Below, one piece after another: positions 9,000 to 18,944 of a stretch of 64,000 nt of DNA. The position numbers and the translations under genes were made by a program. This stretch comes from Thermoplasmata archaeon. Its GTDB lineage: Archaea; Thermoplasmatota; Thermoplasmata; Sysuiplasmatales; Sysuiplasmataceae. The stretch's first letter is position 1, and each line of letters begins with the position of its first letter. The DNA is taken from NCBI GenBank assembly GCA_021806165.1, contig JAJZXY010000001.1, forward strand, positions 76,836 to 140,835, read 5' to 3'. The notes under the pieces are model-generated. The model did not search any database and was not told the origin of the DNA. It saw only the letters and a list, made by a program, of their open reading frames with translations.

Positions 9000-9072
9000 A
9001 GCCCCGTGGTGTAGCGGCCAATCATGCTGGCCTTTGGAGCCGGCGACGGCAGTTCGAATCTGCCCGGGGCTA
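9000..9072 (+). tRNA. tRNA-Gln(UUG)
   Basis: Acceptor AGCCCCG pairs with CGGGGCT and the discriminator is A at 9072. Anticodon stem CTGGC/GCCGG holds the loop CTTTGGA with anticodon TTG at 9034-9036. T-arm GGCAG-TTCGAAT-CTGCC. No intron and no encoded CCA (CCT follows). It is 27 bases after the e-MtaB stop. Confidence 0.93.
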
Positions 9073-9087
9073 CCTGCCGGTGCGTGT

Positions 9088-9288
9088 TCACCAGAGGTCA
9101 TCCCCCCTCTCCCTCCTCCCCTTCAGCCAAGCATAGGCCATGAGCGGCAGCGAGATCCAGAGGACTGGAGTGTAGAAGACCAGGGGCGCGTATCCGCTGA
9201 GGGCGAAGTAGACCATCAGCGCCGTCACCCCCGCGGAGTATGCCAGCACGATGGCCGCAGTCCTGCGGTGTATGTCCCTGAGGCTCAT
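9088..9288 (-). CDS. Small two-helix membrane protein, unknown
   Basis: A 66-residue protein with a basic start (MSLRDIHRR), two hydrophobic segments and a charged tail ending KGRRERGDDLW. The ATG at 9288 overlaps the TGA stop of the methionine aminopeptidase gene in ATGA, so the two are translationally coupled. I do not recognise the family. Coupling and two clean hydrophobic spans support a real gene. Confidence 0.65.
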   Translation of the reverse strand: MSLRDIHRRTAAIVLAYSAGVTALMVYFALSGYAPLVFYTPVLWISLPLMAYAWLKGRRERGDDLW

Positions 9289-10181
9289 GCGGTAGTCCTG
9301 ACCACGCCCTCGCGCGACACTATGAGGGTGTGCTCCCACTGGCTTACGGATCCACCCTTCCCCTCTATCAGCATTTCGTAACCGTGCAGGACGCCGAGCC
9401 TCAGCAGCTTGTTGATCTTCTTCCTCCAGTCCCTGACATCCGCGAGCCAGCGCTCCGCAAACGGGAGCCTGTTGTACCTCTCCATTATGATCGACTGGAA
9501 CTCCTGCAGCGAGGGGTCCTCAAGCTTCCTCTCCCTCGAAAAAGAGAATATGTTGCCAAGCTTCCCCGAAACCACATACCCGCCGCCGTCGGTGGCAAAG
9601 GGCTCGACCGCAATGACAATTTCGGACGGTATTGTTGTGCTGTCATCGCTCCTGGCAACGTTGTAGATGCTGAAGCCGGCATGGAGGTTGTGACGCTCTA
9701 TGCTGTGGCCCATCAGGTTTGATATGGGCCTGTACCCGCCGCCGCGTATTACATTCTCAATCGTAGTGCCTATCATGGCAAGGCTCGCTCCCGGCCTTAC
9801 CAGGGGCAAGGCGCTTTCAAGTGCGCTCCTGGATGCGTCCACCAGTTCATGCATCGCCCCCCCGAGAGACTTGCTGGCAGCGGTGTCGGCAACGTAGCCG
9901 TCAACCTCCACCCCGACGTCAAACTTGAGCAGGCCGCTTGCCGGAAACCTTTCCCTGTCGCCGTACGGCGGCGTGTAGTGTGCTGCAACGCTGTTGAGCC
10001 CTATGTTTACCGGGAATGCGGGCCTCCCTCCCCTCCTCGCTATGAGGGACTCGACCTCTTCCACCACGTCATATATCACGCTGCCGGGCTCCGAGAGCTC
10101 TATCCCCCTCTCCCTTGCCTCTTTGGCGATAGAGCCTGCCTTCAACAGCTTCTCCCTGACTTCCGGGTCCGTTGCAAACAC
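9285..10181 (-). CDS. map: Methionine aminopeptidase, type II
   Basis: Metallo-aminopeptidase that removes initiator Met. The pita-bread metal site is visible: FDVGVEVDGYVADTA with two Asp, GHSIERHNLHAG with the His, VIAVEPFAT with a Glu, and the final Glu in the C-terminal strand near SQWEHTLIV. At 298 aa it fits archaeal type II enzymes, including the helical insert. The start is GTG 10181, a few bases after the stop of the Sua5-like gene, so the two genes and the small membrane gene behind form one operon. Confidence 0.93.
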   Translation of the reverse strand: MFATDPEVREKLLKAGSIAKEARERGIELSEPGSVIYDVVEEVESLIARRGGRPAFPVNIGLNSVAAHYTPPYGDRERFPASGLLKFDVGVEVDGYVADTAASKSLGGAMHELVDASRSALESALPLVRPGASLAMIGTTIENVIRGGGYRPISNLMGHSIERHNLHAGFSIYNVARSDDSTTIPSEIVIAVEPFATDGGGYVVSGKLGNIFSFSRERKLEDPSLQEFQSIIMERYNRLPFAERWLADVRDWRKKINKLLRLGVLHGYEMLIEGKGGSVSQWEHTLIVSREGVVRTTA

Positions 10182-10187
10182 CCTTGC

Positions 10188-10877
10188 TCAGATAGAAGCC
10201 AGTACCTCAAGTATTCTTTCCTCGGGAACCGGCCCTTCCCTGACAATGGGGAAGGTGTCGTCCGTGGTATCAACGATCGTCGACTGCGCTCCGAGTGCGT
10301 TTCGTCCGCAGTCCAGGTATAGTGAAATCTCCCCTCCGAGCTCCTTCATGCACTGCTCCACCAGCACGGGGCTGGAGCTTGAATGCAGGTTGGCGCTTGC
10401 GGATGTGAGAGGGCCGGCTGCGCGTATGATCTCCCTTGCCACCGGATGGTCAGGCATCCTTATCCCGACCGTCCCAGTGCCCGCCGTCAGCAGTTCCGGG
10501 ACGTCCTCCCTCTTCTCAGCGAGTATAATGAGCGGTCCCGGCATCAGCTCCTTCATGAGCAGCCTTGCCGCCTTGTTAAGGTGCGCAATCCTGTTTGCCA
10601 TCTTCTCGTCCAGGACGCTGACTGAAATTGGCATGTCGAATGGCCTCCTCTTTGCCATGTACACCCTCTTGACAGACTGCTGGTCGAAAATGTCAGCTCC
10701 TATGCAGTATATTGTGTCGGTCGGGTAGACAATCAGCCCGCCGTCGGAAATGGTGGAGCTTACGTCTGCAAGCAGCTTTTCAGGCAGGCTGCTGCTCCTT
10801 GGTATGTCTCCGTCGAATTCACAGTACTTCCTGCAGTCTATCTTTTTCAACTGGCTGATGCTGTTCAGAGCCGCCAC
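10188..10877 (-). CDS. L-threonylcarbamoyladenylate synthase (Sua5/YrdC family)
   Basis: Makes threonylcarbamoyl-AMP for the t6A37 tRNA modification. Family motifs: VYPTDTIYCIGADIF, KRRPFDMPISV, MPGPLIIL, VGIRMPDHPVA and PLTSASANLHS. It is 229 aa and ends after the YrdC domain, so it is the short form without the Sua5 C-terminal domain. The start is GTG 10877. First gene of a map-containing operon. It shares a pathway with the e-MtaB gene upstream, although they are on opposite strands. Confidence 0.9.
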   Translation of the reverse strand: MAALNSISQLKKIDCRKYCEFDGDIPRSSSLPEKLLADVSSTISDGGLIVYPTDTIYCIGADIFDQQSVKRVYMAKRRPFDMPISVSVLDEKMANRIAHLNKAARLLMKELMPGPLIILAEKREDVPELLTAGTGTVGIRMPDHPVAREIIRAAGPLTSASANLHSSSSPVLVEQCMKELGGEISLYLDCGRNALGAQSTIVDTTDDTFPIVREGPVPEERILEVLASI

Positions 10878-11123
10878 CCCTTCTTTCCGGGTAATTGCCG
10901 GGATAGTCGTTTAGCAACCACGTTTATCTATTTTTCCCTTTCACGCAACCGTGATGAGATCATCGGTGTGCAGGGAACATGTCAACTCCCTATGCCCGAA
11001 ATCGACACGATCCGCGGCCGGTCTTTGTTAACATTAATATGGGAATTACGACTCCTGTAGCACGCCTCCGGCCGTTGGCTCCCCAGTGGGGGGTTAGGGC
11101 GGCGGGAGGGAGAGGTGTGCATT

Positions 11124-12224
11124 TTGAAACTGTTCGAATACAGGGCCAAGCAGCTGATGGAGAAGTACGGGATACCTATACCAAGAGGTGTCCTGGCAAA
11201 GTCGCCCGCCGATATCAGCGGTGCGGAATACCCGGTGGCTGTCAAGGCGCAGGTGCTCGTCGGCGGAAGGGGCAAGGCGGGCGGGATCAAGTTCGCCTCC
11301 ACCACCGACGAGGCAAGGGCCCGGTCAAAGGAGATACTCTCCATGACCATAAAGGGGGAGAAGGTGAAGTCGGTACTCCTTGAGGAAAGGCTGGACGTCA
11401 AGCGTGAACTCTACCTCAGCTTCGTGATGGACAGGAGTTCAAGGTCCATTCTGATGATGGCGAGCGCGGACGGAGGGGTGGAGATTGAGAATGTTCCGCA
11501 TGAGCGAATATCAATGGTGCAGGTGCCGCCGTTCGGCTATTCACAGTTCATGGGAAGGATACTGAAGTCCACATTCGGCCTGGGGGACGACCAGGGGAAG
11601 CAGGCAGATGCGCTTGCTCGCAGCCTCTACAGCATGTTCGTGGCGGAGGACTGCGAACTGGCGGAGATAAACCCGCTCGTTGTCACATCGTCAGGTAAGG
11701 TGATCGCAGCAGACTCCAAGATAACGATCAACGACGACTCACTCTTCAGGCACCCGGAATTCTCGGAGGACATCGACGACCTGACGCCTCTTGAGCAGCG
11801 GGCGAAGGAGGAGGACATAGCATTTGTGCAGCTCGACGGCAATATAGGCGTCATAGCCAACGGGGCGGGCCTGACGATGGCGACGCTGGACATACTGACA
11901 CTCAACGGCGGAAAGGCAGGCGTCTTCCTTGATCTCGGCGGCACAGATGATCCGCGGAAGGTGACCAAGGCTCTTGCACTCATGAAGGACGCCAGGCCGG
12001 CGGTCATATTCCTCAACATATTCGGCGGAATCACGAAGTGCGACACGGTCGCGTCAGGGGTGAAGGATGCGGTGGAAACCGTGGGCATAGACATTCCGAT
12101 AGTGGCGCGGATCAGGGGCGTCAACGACGATATTGCAAGGGAGATACTGAAGGGTATAGGTATAGAGTCATCCACTGACCTGATAGAGGCCGCCAGGAAG
12201 GCGGTCAGGGCGGCGGTGAGCTGA
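11124..12224 (+). CDS. sucC: Succinyl-CoA synthetase beta subunit
   Basis: ATP-grasp subunit of the enzyme linking succinyl-CoA to substrate-level ATP or GTP. The N-terminus [21 protein letters not shown] is family-typical. I place the start at TTG 11124 because GAGGTG (11110-11115) is then a Shine-Dalgarno with eight bases spacing; GTG 11115 would lie inside that signal. Later motifs: [19 protein letters not shown] and FLDLGG. About 366 aa. It overlaps sucD by one base. Confidence 0.94.
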   Translation: MKLFEYRAKQLMEKYGIPIPRGVLAKSPADISGAEYPVAVKAQVLVGGRGKAGGIKFASTTDEARARSKEILSMTIKGEKVKSVLLEERLDVKRELYLSFVMDRSSRSILMMASADGGVEIENVPHERISMVQVPPFGYSQFMGRILKSTFGLGDDQGKQADALARSLYSMFVAEDCELAEINPLVVTSSGKVIAADSKITINDDSLFRHPEFSEDIDDLTPLEQRAKEEDIAFVQLDGNIGVIANGAGLTMATLDILTLNGGKAGVFLDLGGTDDPRKVTKALALMKDARPAVIFLNIFGGITKCDTVASGVKDAVETVGIDIPIVARIRGVNDDIAREILKGIGIESSTDLIEAARKAVRAAVS

Positions 12225-13087
12225 TGGCAATCATGGTGGACGGGAGCACGAAGGTAATAGTCCAGGGAATAACGGGGCACCAGGGACAGTTCCATGCAAA
12301 GTCAATGAGGGAGTTCGGCACAAAGGTCGTGGGCGGCGTCACCCCCGGCAAGGGAGGCGGCGATGTGGACGGCATTCCGGTTTTCGACACTGTGAAGGAG
12401 GCCGCAGAGCAGACCGGTGCAAACACAACCTGCATATTCGTTCCGGCCCGCTTTGCCAGGGACGCGGTCTTCGAGGCTGTCAATGCAGGACTGGGTCTGG
12501 TGGTGGTTATCACGGAGCACATACCATTCCTCGACGCGATGCAGTTCGTGTCATATGCCAAGCTGAAGGGATCCACCGTGATTGGGCCCAACTGCCCTGG
12601 TGTAACCTCCCCGTCGTTCGGCAAGGTTGGCATCATGCCGTCGAAGATGTTTGCAAAGGGGGACGTGGGCGTCATATCCCGCAGCGGAACGCTTACCTAT
12701 GAGATTGTCAACGCGCTCAGCGAAAACGGCATCGGCCAGACCACATGCGTCGGCATTGGCGGCGACCCCATCATAGGAACCAATTTCGTCGAGGCGCTGG
12801 CAAGGTTCGAGGAGGACAGCGGGACGAAGCGCATCGTAATGGTCGGGGAGATTGGCGGGACCGCGGAGGAGGAGGCCGCCGACTTCATCAGGGAGCATGT
12901 GACCAAGCCTGTCTACGCCTACATAGCCGGCAGGAGCGCACCCCCTGGAAAGAGGATGGGGCATGCAGGCGCCATAATCAGCAGGGGAAGGGGGACCGCA
13001 GAGAGCAAGATAAAGGCTCTCGAAGGTGCCGGCGTGAGCGTTGCAGCTTTGCCAACGGACATTCCAGCCCTTGTGAAGAAGGGATGA
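12224..13087 (+). CDS. sucD: Succinyl-CoA synthetase alpha subunit
   Basis: CoA-binding subunit, 287 aa. It has the N-terminal Rossmann motif [11 protein letters not shown], the IGPNCPGV loop and the phosphohistidine region [10 protein letters not shown]. The ATG overlaps the sucC TGA by one base, with GGTGA four bases upstream. Together with sucC it would use succinyl-CoA produced by the methylmalonyl-CoA mutase encoded further right. It converges with the DNA ligase gene with one base between stops. Confidence 0.95.
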   Translation: MAIMVDGSTKVIVQGITGHQGQFHAKSMREFGTKVVGGVTPGKGGGDVDGIPVFDTVKEAAEQTGANTTCIFVPARFARDAVFEAVNAGLGLVVVITEHIPFLDAMQFVSYAKLKGSTVIGPNCPGVTSPSFGKVGIMPSKMFAKGDVGVISRSGTLTYEIVNALSENGIGQTTCVGIGGDPIIGTNFVEALARFEEDSGTKRIVMVGEIGGTAEEEAADFIREHVTKPVYAYIAGRSAPPGKRMGHAGAIISRGRGTAESKIKALEGAGVSVAALPTDIPALVKKG

Positions 13088-13088
13088 A

Positions 13089-14852
13089 TCAGGAACTCTT
13101 CTTGAGCTGCATGCGGTACATCTCAAGTATCTCCTTGCTTGTGGTGGCGTCGTAGGGGCCCCGGTCCTCCCGGAACTTCCCTGTGAACCTGGGGAAGCGT
13201 ATCGCCAGCCCGGCGTCCTTCCTGACCTCGTTCCAGCAGCATGTGTGGACGGGGCTGTGCGTTATTTCCGCACCTAGCACCTCAAGCACAAGCGCCGGCC
13301 TGAACCAGAAGTCTGCATCCGCCCTGCTCTCGACCGACGGATCCTTTGCTCCGAGCAGGTGAGGTTTCAGCATCCGGGGCAGTGCTGCCAGAGTCTCGTC
13401 GTCGAAGCCTGTACCGAGCTTGGTCACTGTCTCGAACACGTCCCTGTCCTTGTTGTATGTGGCCATCAGCAGGGCACCGTAAGTCCCGCTCCTCCTCCCC
13501 CTGCCTGCCAGTGCGCCGACTATCACCAGGTCCACCGTGTCTATCATTTCCGCCTTGTAATCCTTCTTGTACTTGATCCAGAGCCATCCCCTTGCTCCTG
13601 CCTGGTATACAGACTCCTGCGCCACGGACTTTGCCACGATGCCCTCGCATCCCGACTCGAGCGACTGCGTGAAAAACTCCTCCGCCTCCTTCTCCGAGTC
13701 GGTGATTATCATGGTTGAGGTCCTGACGCGCTCTCCTGCCCCGGTGTCTATCACCGATTCAAGCTTCCTCCTCCTCTCGGTGAACGGTATGCCTGTGTAG
13801 TCCGCACCGTCATAGAGCAGCAGGTCGAAGAGGAAGAGTGTGACAGGGAACTCCTCCATGGCAGCTGTGACTCCGTGCTTCCTGCCCCTCCGCCTTGAAA
13901 CCACCTGGAATGGAAGGAGCTCACCAGTGTTGGTGTCGACCGGCACGCATTCCCCCTCTACTATGCCGCTCCTTCCCCTGAAAACACTGGCAACTGCGGA
14001 AGCAACCTCCGGGAACTGCTCTGTCAGCTCCTCGAGCTGCCTTGAGAAGAGACGGACCTCACCGTCATTTATGTGAGCCTGCATCCTCAGGCCGTCGTAC
14101 TTGTAGTCGAAGGCAGCCCTTCCCCCCATCTTCTCCAGTATCTGCCCGATACCCGGAAGGCGCTCGGCGAGCATGGAGCGCACGGGCACATTCACCTTCA
14201 GCCTGAGCCTTGACAGTCCCTCCAGCCCCTCTTCGCACAGCGTCCTTGCAACAGTGCCAAGGTCACTCGTGATATTAAACGCCCTTTCGACCGCATCCTT
14301 GTCCGCCTTTGATGCAAACCTGACTGCCAGAGCTTCGACAAGCGTCATGGCAGCAACTCCTATCCTCATCTTCCCCACTACAATCCTCAGTATGTATTTC
14401 GCCTCAACCGGCGTCGAGGATGCGAGCAGTCCGGCAAGGAGGTTGACCTTGGCCTCCTGTGAGCCCTGGCCCGATTCGGCAGTAATCTGGGTGAGCGTTG
14501 CATGGACGGAGTTCACAGTCAGCTCCGCACCGCCGAGGGAGCTGCCGCTGGCCCTGCCAAGCATCTCCTCTCCCACAATCCCTATGTCCCCCCTTTCCCT
14601 GTAAAGCTCCTCCACCTTCTCCAGGCCCGTTCTGGACACGGCCGCGAGAGTCCTCAGAGCCATCTTCTCGGCCATCCCGATCTTCTCGGGGTGGAAGTCG
14701 GGGAACAGCTTCCCGTGGGTCATGTGGACGACGTTCGCAATCTCGCTGCAGTCTGCCCTGCCGAGCATGTCCACTATGAGGGCAGTGATCTCAAGGCGCT
14801 TGGTGGTCGCTTCCACCTTTTCGTAGAATTCGGCAACGTCCCTGTAGAGCAT
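13089..14852 (-). CDS. lig: ATP-dependent DNA ligase
   Basis: Seals nicks in replication and repair. About 587 aa, the archaeal LigI-like length. The N-terminal DNA-binding domain is followed by the adenylation domain with the active Lys251 in DYKYDGLRMQ (motif I), GIVEGECV (motif III) and the GWLWIKYKKDY motif V. The OB-fold follows, with a C-terminus ending MYRMQLKKSS. ATG 14852 is preferred over TTG 14858. It is a monocistronic gene facing sucD. Confidence 0.94.
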   Translation of the reverse strand: MLYRDVAEFYEKVEATTKRLEITALIVDMLGRADCSEIANVVHMTHGKLFPDFHPEKIGMAEKMALRTLAAVSRTGLEKVEELYRERGDIGIVGEEMLGRASGSSLGGAELTVNSVHATLTQITAESGQGSQEAKVNLLAGLLASSTPVEAKYILRIVVGKMRIGVAAMTLVEALAVRFASKADKDAVERAFNITSDLGTVARTLCEEGLEGLSRLRLKVNVPVRSMLAERLPGIGQILEKMGGRAAFDYKYDGLRMQAHINDGEVRLFSRQLEELTEQFPEVASAVASVFRGRSGIVEGECVPVDTNTGELLPFQVVSRRRGRKHGVTAAMEEFPVTLFLFDLLLYDGADYTGIPFTERRRKLESVIDTGAGERVRTSTMIITDSEKEAEEFFTQSLESGCEGIVAKSVAQESVYQAGARGWLWIKYKKDYKAEMIDTVDLVIVGALAGRGRRSGTYGALLMATYNKDRDVFETVTKLGTGFDDETLAALPRMLKPHLLGAKDPSVESRADADFWFRPALVLEVLGAEITHSPVHTCCWNEVRKDAGLAIRFPRFTGKFREDRGPYDATTSKEILEMYRMQLKKSS

Positions 14853-14943
14853 TGGCAACCGGCCCTTCCCGCTTCAAGGGTGTCAGGACGATGCCCCCGG
14901 CCGATTAATACCTATCCGGTACCTCCCCGTCCGTTCAGAAGGA

Positions 14944-14950
14944 TTATATA
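14944..14950 (+). promoter_or_regulatory. TATA box for the 200-aa membrane protein
   Basis: TTATATA is centred 25 bases before GTG 14972, the spacing expected for a leaderless archaeal transcript. It supports that start codon. Confidence 0.55.
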
Positions 14951-14971
14951 CGGTCGCTCTCTCAATGAGCT

Positions 14972-15574
14972 GTGAAGGCAGGCGGCCCTGCGCCGTCATT
15001 GCCGGACGACGCACCAATACTGCTGGGGCTTGCGCGAATGGGAAGCACGGATGGCGTTGAAAAGAACAAGAGGGCCTTCTCACTGTCAAGGATACATTCA
15101 GTCAGCATGAAATACTACGGCAGGTTGGACAGCGCTGCAGGATACTGGCTTGGCATCTTCCTGGGAGTGGTCATTGGCCTGATTGACGTCTTCTTCCCGG
15201 GCACATACCACAATCTGGCCTACTACTTCGTAATTTACGGCTCGCTTGGGGTACTTTCAGGCTACTTTGCTGCCATAACGGCATACAGGCTCTTCCTTGT
15301 AAGGACGCTCGGCATAGCATCCATCTCCATGGGATTCTGGGCGATTGCCTGGTCCATTTACTACTTTGCCTTCAACTACCCTGAATGGCACAAGGTGTTC
15401 GTTTCCGACCAGCTGATCGGCATAGGGCTCGGAATTAACGTGCCGATAGGCACATACATATTCAGCACCATCGTCCAGTCGCTTGGCGGTGCAATCCTGA
15501 TATTCCTCACCACCCCGGACATATTCGACAGGCTGCTCGGCTGGGCCAAGAAGCGTTTTTCCCGCCGGACCTGA
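14972..15574 (+). CDS. Membrane protein with four or five helices, unknown
   Basis: A 200-residue protein with a soluble N-terminal stretch of about 55 residues and then hydrophobic spans around GYWLGIFLGVVIGLIDVFF, FVIYGSLGVLSGYF, GFWAIAWSIYYFAF and ILIFLTTPDIF, ending in a basic tail KKRFSRRT. GTG 14972 fits a leaderless start behind a TATA box. No family recognised. The stop lies 2 bases from the stop of the convergent Hef gene. Confidence 0.65.
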   Translation: MKAGGPAPSLPDDAPILLGLARMGSTDGVEKNKRAFSLSRIHSVSMKYYGRLDSAAGYWLGIFLGVVIGLIDVFFPGTYHNLAYYFVIYGSLGVLSGYFAAITAYRLFLVRTLGIASISMGFWAIAWSIYYFAFNYPEWHKVFVSDQLIGIGLGINVPIGTYIFSTIVQSLGGAILIFLTTPDIFDRLLGWAKKRFSRRT

Positions 15575-15576
15575 GC

Positions 15577-17154
15577 TCAGAAGTCGAACAGCCTCTTCTG
15601 CCTCTCCTCATTTGCGCGCGGGGAGCGCACCATTCCCTGAAGCTTCCAGTTCAGGCTCATCAGTGCCGCCTTCATCGCGTTTTCCTTCCTCTTAGCCGTG
15701 TAGTAGTAGCCTTCATCCTTGGTTTCCTTTGTGATGAGCACAACCACCTTGCCCGCGCTGAGCCGGCCAGTCCTTCCCTTTCTCTGAATGGACCTGATCT
15801 CTGAAGGCACAGGCTCGAAGAAGACCACCATGTCGGTGGAGGCAATGTCCAGCCCCTCCTCCCCGACGGAGGTGCTGATCAGCACATTCGCCTCCCCCTC
15901 GGCAAATCTCCGTATCACGTCTATCTGCTCCTTCTGTTTCAGCCCCTTCTGCGCACCCCTTGCACTCTGGCCGAAGAGCTTCAGCGGCCTGGCGCCAGGA
16001 AGGGCGGAGAGCATCCCCGACACTGCGTCGGCGGTATCCCTGTACTGGGTGAAGACCATTATCCTGCTTCCCGGGCTCCTCTGCAGCTGCTCCTTCAGGA
16101 CTTCCCTGAGCCTGGCCATCTTGGGATGCTCCTCAACCCCCTCCTCCAGGAGCCTTTCAATCTCCCTGAAGTGATCGTCCAGGACAATCGACTGCGATGC
16201 CTTCGACTTCTTCCCCTCCGCCTCCCTCGCGATCTTGTCCACGTACTTCCTGAGCGCGTGGACGGACTGTGTTTCAGCCAGATCTATGCCATGCGCAATC
16301 TTGACAGCTTCCGACTGCACCCTGAGTGCATCGAACAGCACCCTGCTCTTTCTGCCTGAGGAGAGTTCGTCACTTATCCTCCTCCCCGCCCCCAGGAGCT
16401 CCCTGGTGGTTCCTGAGAAGTCATCCGCGAGGAAGTCCATCTTCTTCAGCGCCTCGATGCGCTTTCTCTGCATCGCCCTGAACTCGCGTGAGATGCGAAG
16501 CAGCCCCGGAGGGAGGGTCACCTCGATCCACCTGACAGCAGTGTCCTGGACATAAGGCTCTACATCGGGATCCTCCTCCGTCCTGGCCTCTATCCTCCTT
16601 ATGCCGAGCGTCCTGCATATGCCCTCGACAGCCTGCAGGTCGCTTCCCGGGGACGCTGTCATGCCAAGAACCAGCCCCTCAGGCTTCTCCCTGGAGTAGA
16701 TTCCAGCGATGTGGACGTAGGCATACTCACCCACGGCCCTGTGGCATTCGTCGAACACAAGAAGCGAGAAATCCCTGATCCAGACGCTGCCCGACATTAT
16801 GTCATTCTCAACCACCTGCGGCGTGGACACGATAACCCTGGCCTTCCTCCACCATTCAAACCGCTTCTCGGGGCTGAGCTCGCCCGTCATGATCACTATT
16901 TCCCCCTCCGGCAGGGAGAGGCGTTCGGTGAGAAATGAGTGGTGCTGCTCCACGAGTGGTTTTGTGGGAGCCATGAATAGCACCCTCCCCCCCTCGGTCC
17001 AGAGGACGCTGTCTATGACCTTGAGCGCTATGACGGTCTTTCCCATGCCTGTGGGCAGGACGACTAGCGTGGATTCTGCCGAGGCGACAGCAGCGATATT
17101 CTCCTGGTAGAGGCGCTGTGCGACCGCCCCCTCCTTTATGAAACTGAGCTTCAA
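15577..17154 (-). CDS. hef: Hef-type DNA helicase without nuclease domain, C-terminal PIP box
   Basis: Superfamily 2 helicase of the Hef/FANCM group, acting on stalled forks and branched DNA. Residues 34-40 PTGMGKT are Walker A, 135-138 DECH is motif II, TASPG is motif III, and SVGEEGLDI and QRKGRTGR are motifs V and VI. The helicase-insert region lies between the two RecA domains. Euryarchaeal Hef usually continues into an XPF nuclease and HhH region; this protein stops at 525 aa after the helicase. The last seven residues, QKRLFDF, match the archaeal PCNA-interacting consensus QxxLxxF. The PCNA contact is inferred. Confidence 0.88.
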   Translation of the reverse strand: MKLSFIKEGAVAQRLYQENIAAVASAESTLVVLPTGMGKTVIALKVIDSVLWTEGGRVLFMAPTKPLVEQHHSFLTERLSLPEGEIVIMTGELSPEKRFEWWRKARVIVSTPQVVENDIMSGSVWIRDFSLLVFDECHRAVGEYAYVHIAGIYSREKPEGLVLGMTASPGSDLQAVEGICRTLGIRRIEARTEEDPDVEPYVQDTAVRWIEVTLPPGLLRISREFRAMQRKRIEALKKMDFLADDFSGTTRELLGAGRRISDELSSGRKSRVLFDALRVQSEAVKIAHGIDLAETQSVHALRKYVDKIAREAEGKKSKASQSIVLDDHFREIERLLEEGVEEHPKMARLREVLKEQLQRSPGSRIMVFTQYRDTADAVSGMLSALPGARPLKLFGQSARGAQKGLKQKEQIDVIRRFAEGEANVLISTSVGEEGLDIASTDMVVFFEPVPSEIRSIQRKGRTGRLSAGKVVVLITKETKDEGYYYTAKRKENAMKAALMSLNWKLQGMVRSPRANEERQKRLFDF

Positions 17155-17267
17155 CGCTACATGGAGAATGTTCGGATGATATTAGCTTTGCACACGCCCC
17201 TCCGCAGGTGCCGGTCGAAAATGCACACAAGAGTTAAGAAACGCCCCTGATTACACAACGTGATAAG

Positions 17268-18941
17268 ATGTCTTCCATCCACGATGAAGAGGCATTCATT
17301 GCCGCCCTGCAGAACGCCCATCTACACGGGGGAACCGCGCAGGCAAAGGCTGTTGTGGGCAGGCTCATGGCAAGGCTCAGAGGGCTGGCTGTCACGGAAG
17401 CGGTGCAGCTTGCCGAATCGGCTGTAAGGAGGGTCAACAAGCTTACACCGGTGGAGCAGGAGGCCGAGCTTCAGCGCCTAGCGCCGGATCTGCTTGTCAG
17501 GGAGAAGAAGGAGCGGGTGTCAAGGCTGAGGGAGCTGGATGGCGCAGGTCCCGGGTTTACGGTACGGCTCGCACCCTACCCTTCGGGGGCGCCACACATA
17601 GGCAACACAAGGATGTTCATACTCAACGACGAGTACGCAAGGAAGTACGGGGGAAAGCTGATTCTTGTTTTCGACGACACGATAGGCTCGGAGGAGAAGT
17701 TTCCCAGCCTTGAGTCATACACGCTGATGGAGGAGGGACTGCGCTGGCTCGGTGTCAGGTGGGATGCAGTCTACTACAAGTCTGACAGGCTGGAGCTCTT
17801 CTACTCCTGGGCTGAGAGGCTTATTTCGGAGGGCATAGCCTATGTCTGCATGTGCAGCGCAGAAACGCTCAGGAACATGAGGGAGCAGGGTAAGGATTGC
17901 AGCCACAGGCACCACACCCCCGACCAGAACAGGGAGTACTGGGATATGATGGTGGGGGGGAAGTACCGCGAGGGCGAGGCCGTGCTGAGGGCCAAGACAG
18001 ACATGGCCCACAGGAATCCGGCTTTCAGGGACAGGGTCCTGTGCAGGATATCCCACAGGGAGCACCCAAGGGTAGGGAGGAAGTACAGCGTGTGGCCCAT
18101 GCTTGAATTCTCATGGGCGGTGGATGACGTGGAACTGGGCATGACCCATGTGATCAGGGGGAAGGACCTGGTCATGGAGGATATGATGGAGAGGTTTATC
18201 TGGGAAAGGCTGGGCATCACCGGCCCAAGGTTCGAGCATTTCGGTCTTCTCAGGATAAAGGGTGTGAAGATAAGCAAGAGCAAGTCAATGGCTGAGGTCT
18301 CGAGCGGTGCTTACACGGGGTGGGATGATCCGCGCACCTGGAGCCTCCAGTCCCTTGCCGCCAGAGGGTTCAGGCCGGAAGCCATAAGGAATTTCATACT
18401 GAGTCTCGGGATGAGCCTTTCAGACATCGAAGTTCCGGTGGATTCGGTCTACTCCGAAAACAGGAAGCTCCTTGAACCGTCTGCCGACAGGTATTTCTTC
18501 GTCGGCAGGCCAGTGATGACTGAGATATCCGGGCTTGACGGGGAAGGCGTCGTGGAAAGCTACCTCCACCCTGACCGCCCCGAGAGGGGAAGCAGGAAGA
18601 TCCGTGTATCAGGCCGGGTCTATGTGTCATCGGCCGACATGGATGCATTTGCAGGCAGGGAGGTCAGGCTCAAGGACTTCTGCAATGTCAGGCTCGCTCC
18701 CGGCGTGTCGGAGTTCCTTGGCAGGGAGAACAGGGAGATACAGAGGATACAGTGGGTGCCTGCCGAGGGGTGTGTCGCATGCAGGGTTGTCATGCCGGAC
18801 GGCAGCACCGTGGAGGGATTTGCAGAACCCAATGTCAGCGGATTGCAGCCGGATGTCCCAGTGCAGTTTGAGCGCTTCGGATTCGTGAATCCCAGGGGTA
18901 TGCTGGGGGACACAATGCTGTTCCATTACGCACACGACTGA
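17268..18941 (+). CDS. gltX: Glutamyl-tRNA synthetase, archaeal type
   Basis: Class I synthetase of 557 aa. The N-terminal helical region leads into the catalytic domain with the HIGH motif as PHIGN (APYPSGAPHIGNTR) and the KMSKS motif as KISKSKS. The C-terminal half is an all-beta anticodon domain, as in GlnRS and archaeal GluRS. The Gln/Glu question is settled by the archaeal setting: archaea make Gln-tRNA by amidation, so this is GluRS. An AT-rich box near 17237 lies about 27 bases before ATG 17268, suggesting a leaderless start. Confidence 0.93.
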   Translation: MSSIHDEEAFIAALQNAHLHGGTAQAKAVVGRLMARLRGLAVTEAVQLAESAVRRVNKLTPVEQEAELQRLAPDLLVREKKERVSRLRELDGAGPGFTVRLAPYPSGAPHIGNTRMFILNDEYARKYGGKLILVFDDTIGSEEKFPSLESYTLMEEGLRWLGVRWDAVYYKSDRLELFYSWAERLISEGIAYVCMCSAETLRNMREQGKDCSHRHHTPDQNREYWDMMVGGKYREGEAVLRAKTDMAHRNPAFRDRVLCRISHREHPRVGRKYSVWPMLEFSWAVDDVELGMTHVIRGKDLVMEDMMERFIWERLGITGPRFEHFGLLRIKGVKISKSKSMAEVSSGAYTGWDDPRTWSLQSLAARGFRPEAIRNFILSLGMSLSDIEVPVDSVYSENRKLLEPSADRYFFVGRPVMTEISGLDGEGVVESYLHPDRPERGSRKIRVSGRVYVSSADMDAFAGREVRLKDFCNVRLAPGVSEFLGRENREIQRIQWVPAEGCVACRVVMPDGSTVEGFAEPNVSGLQPDVPVQFERFGFVNPRGMLGDTMLFHYAHD

Positions 18942-18944
18942 ACA

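Noticed and set aside
10940..11030. Possible C/D-box small RNA (GTGATGA near 10951)
   Set aside because: No box D or internal C'/D' pair at proper distance was found.
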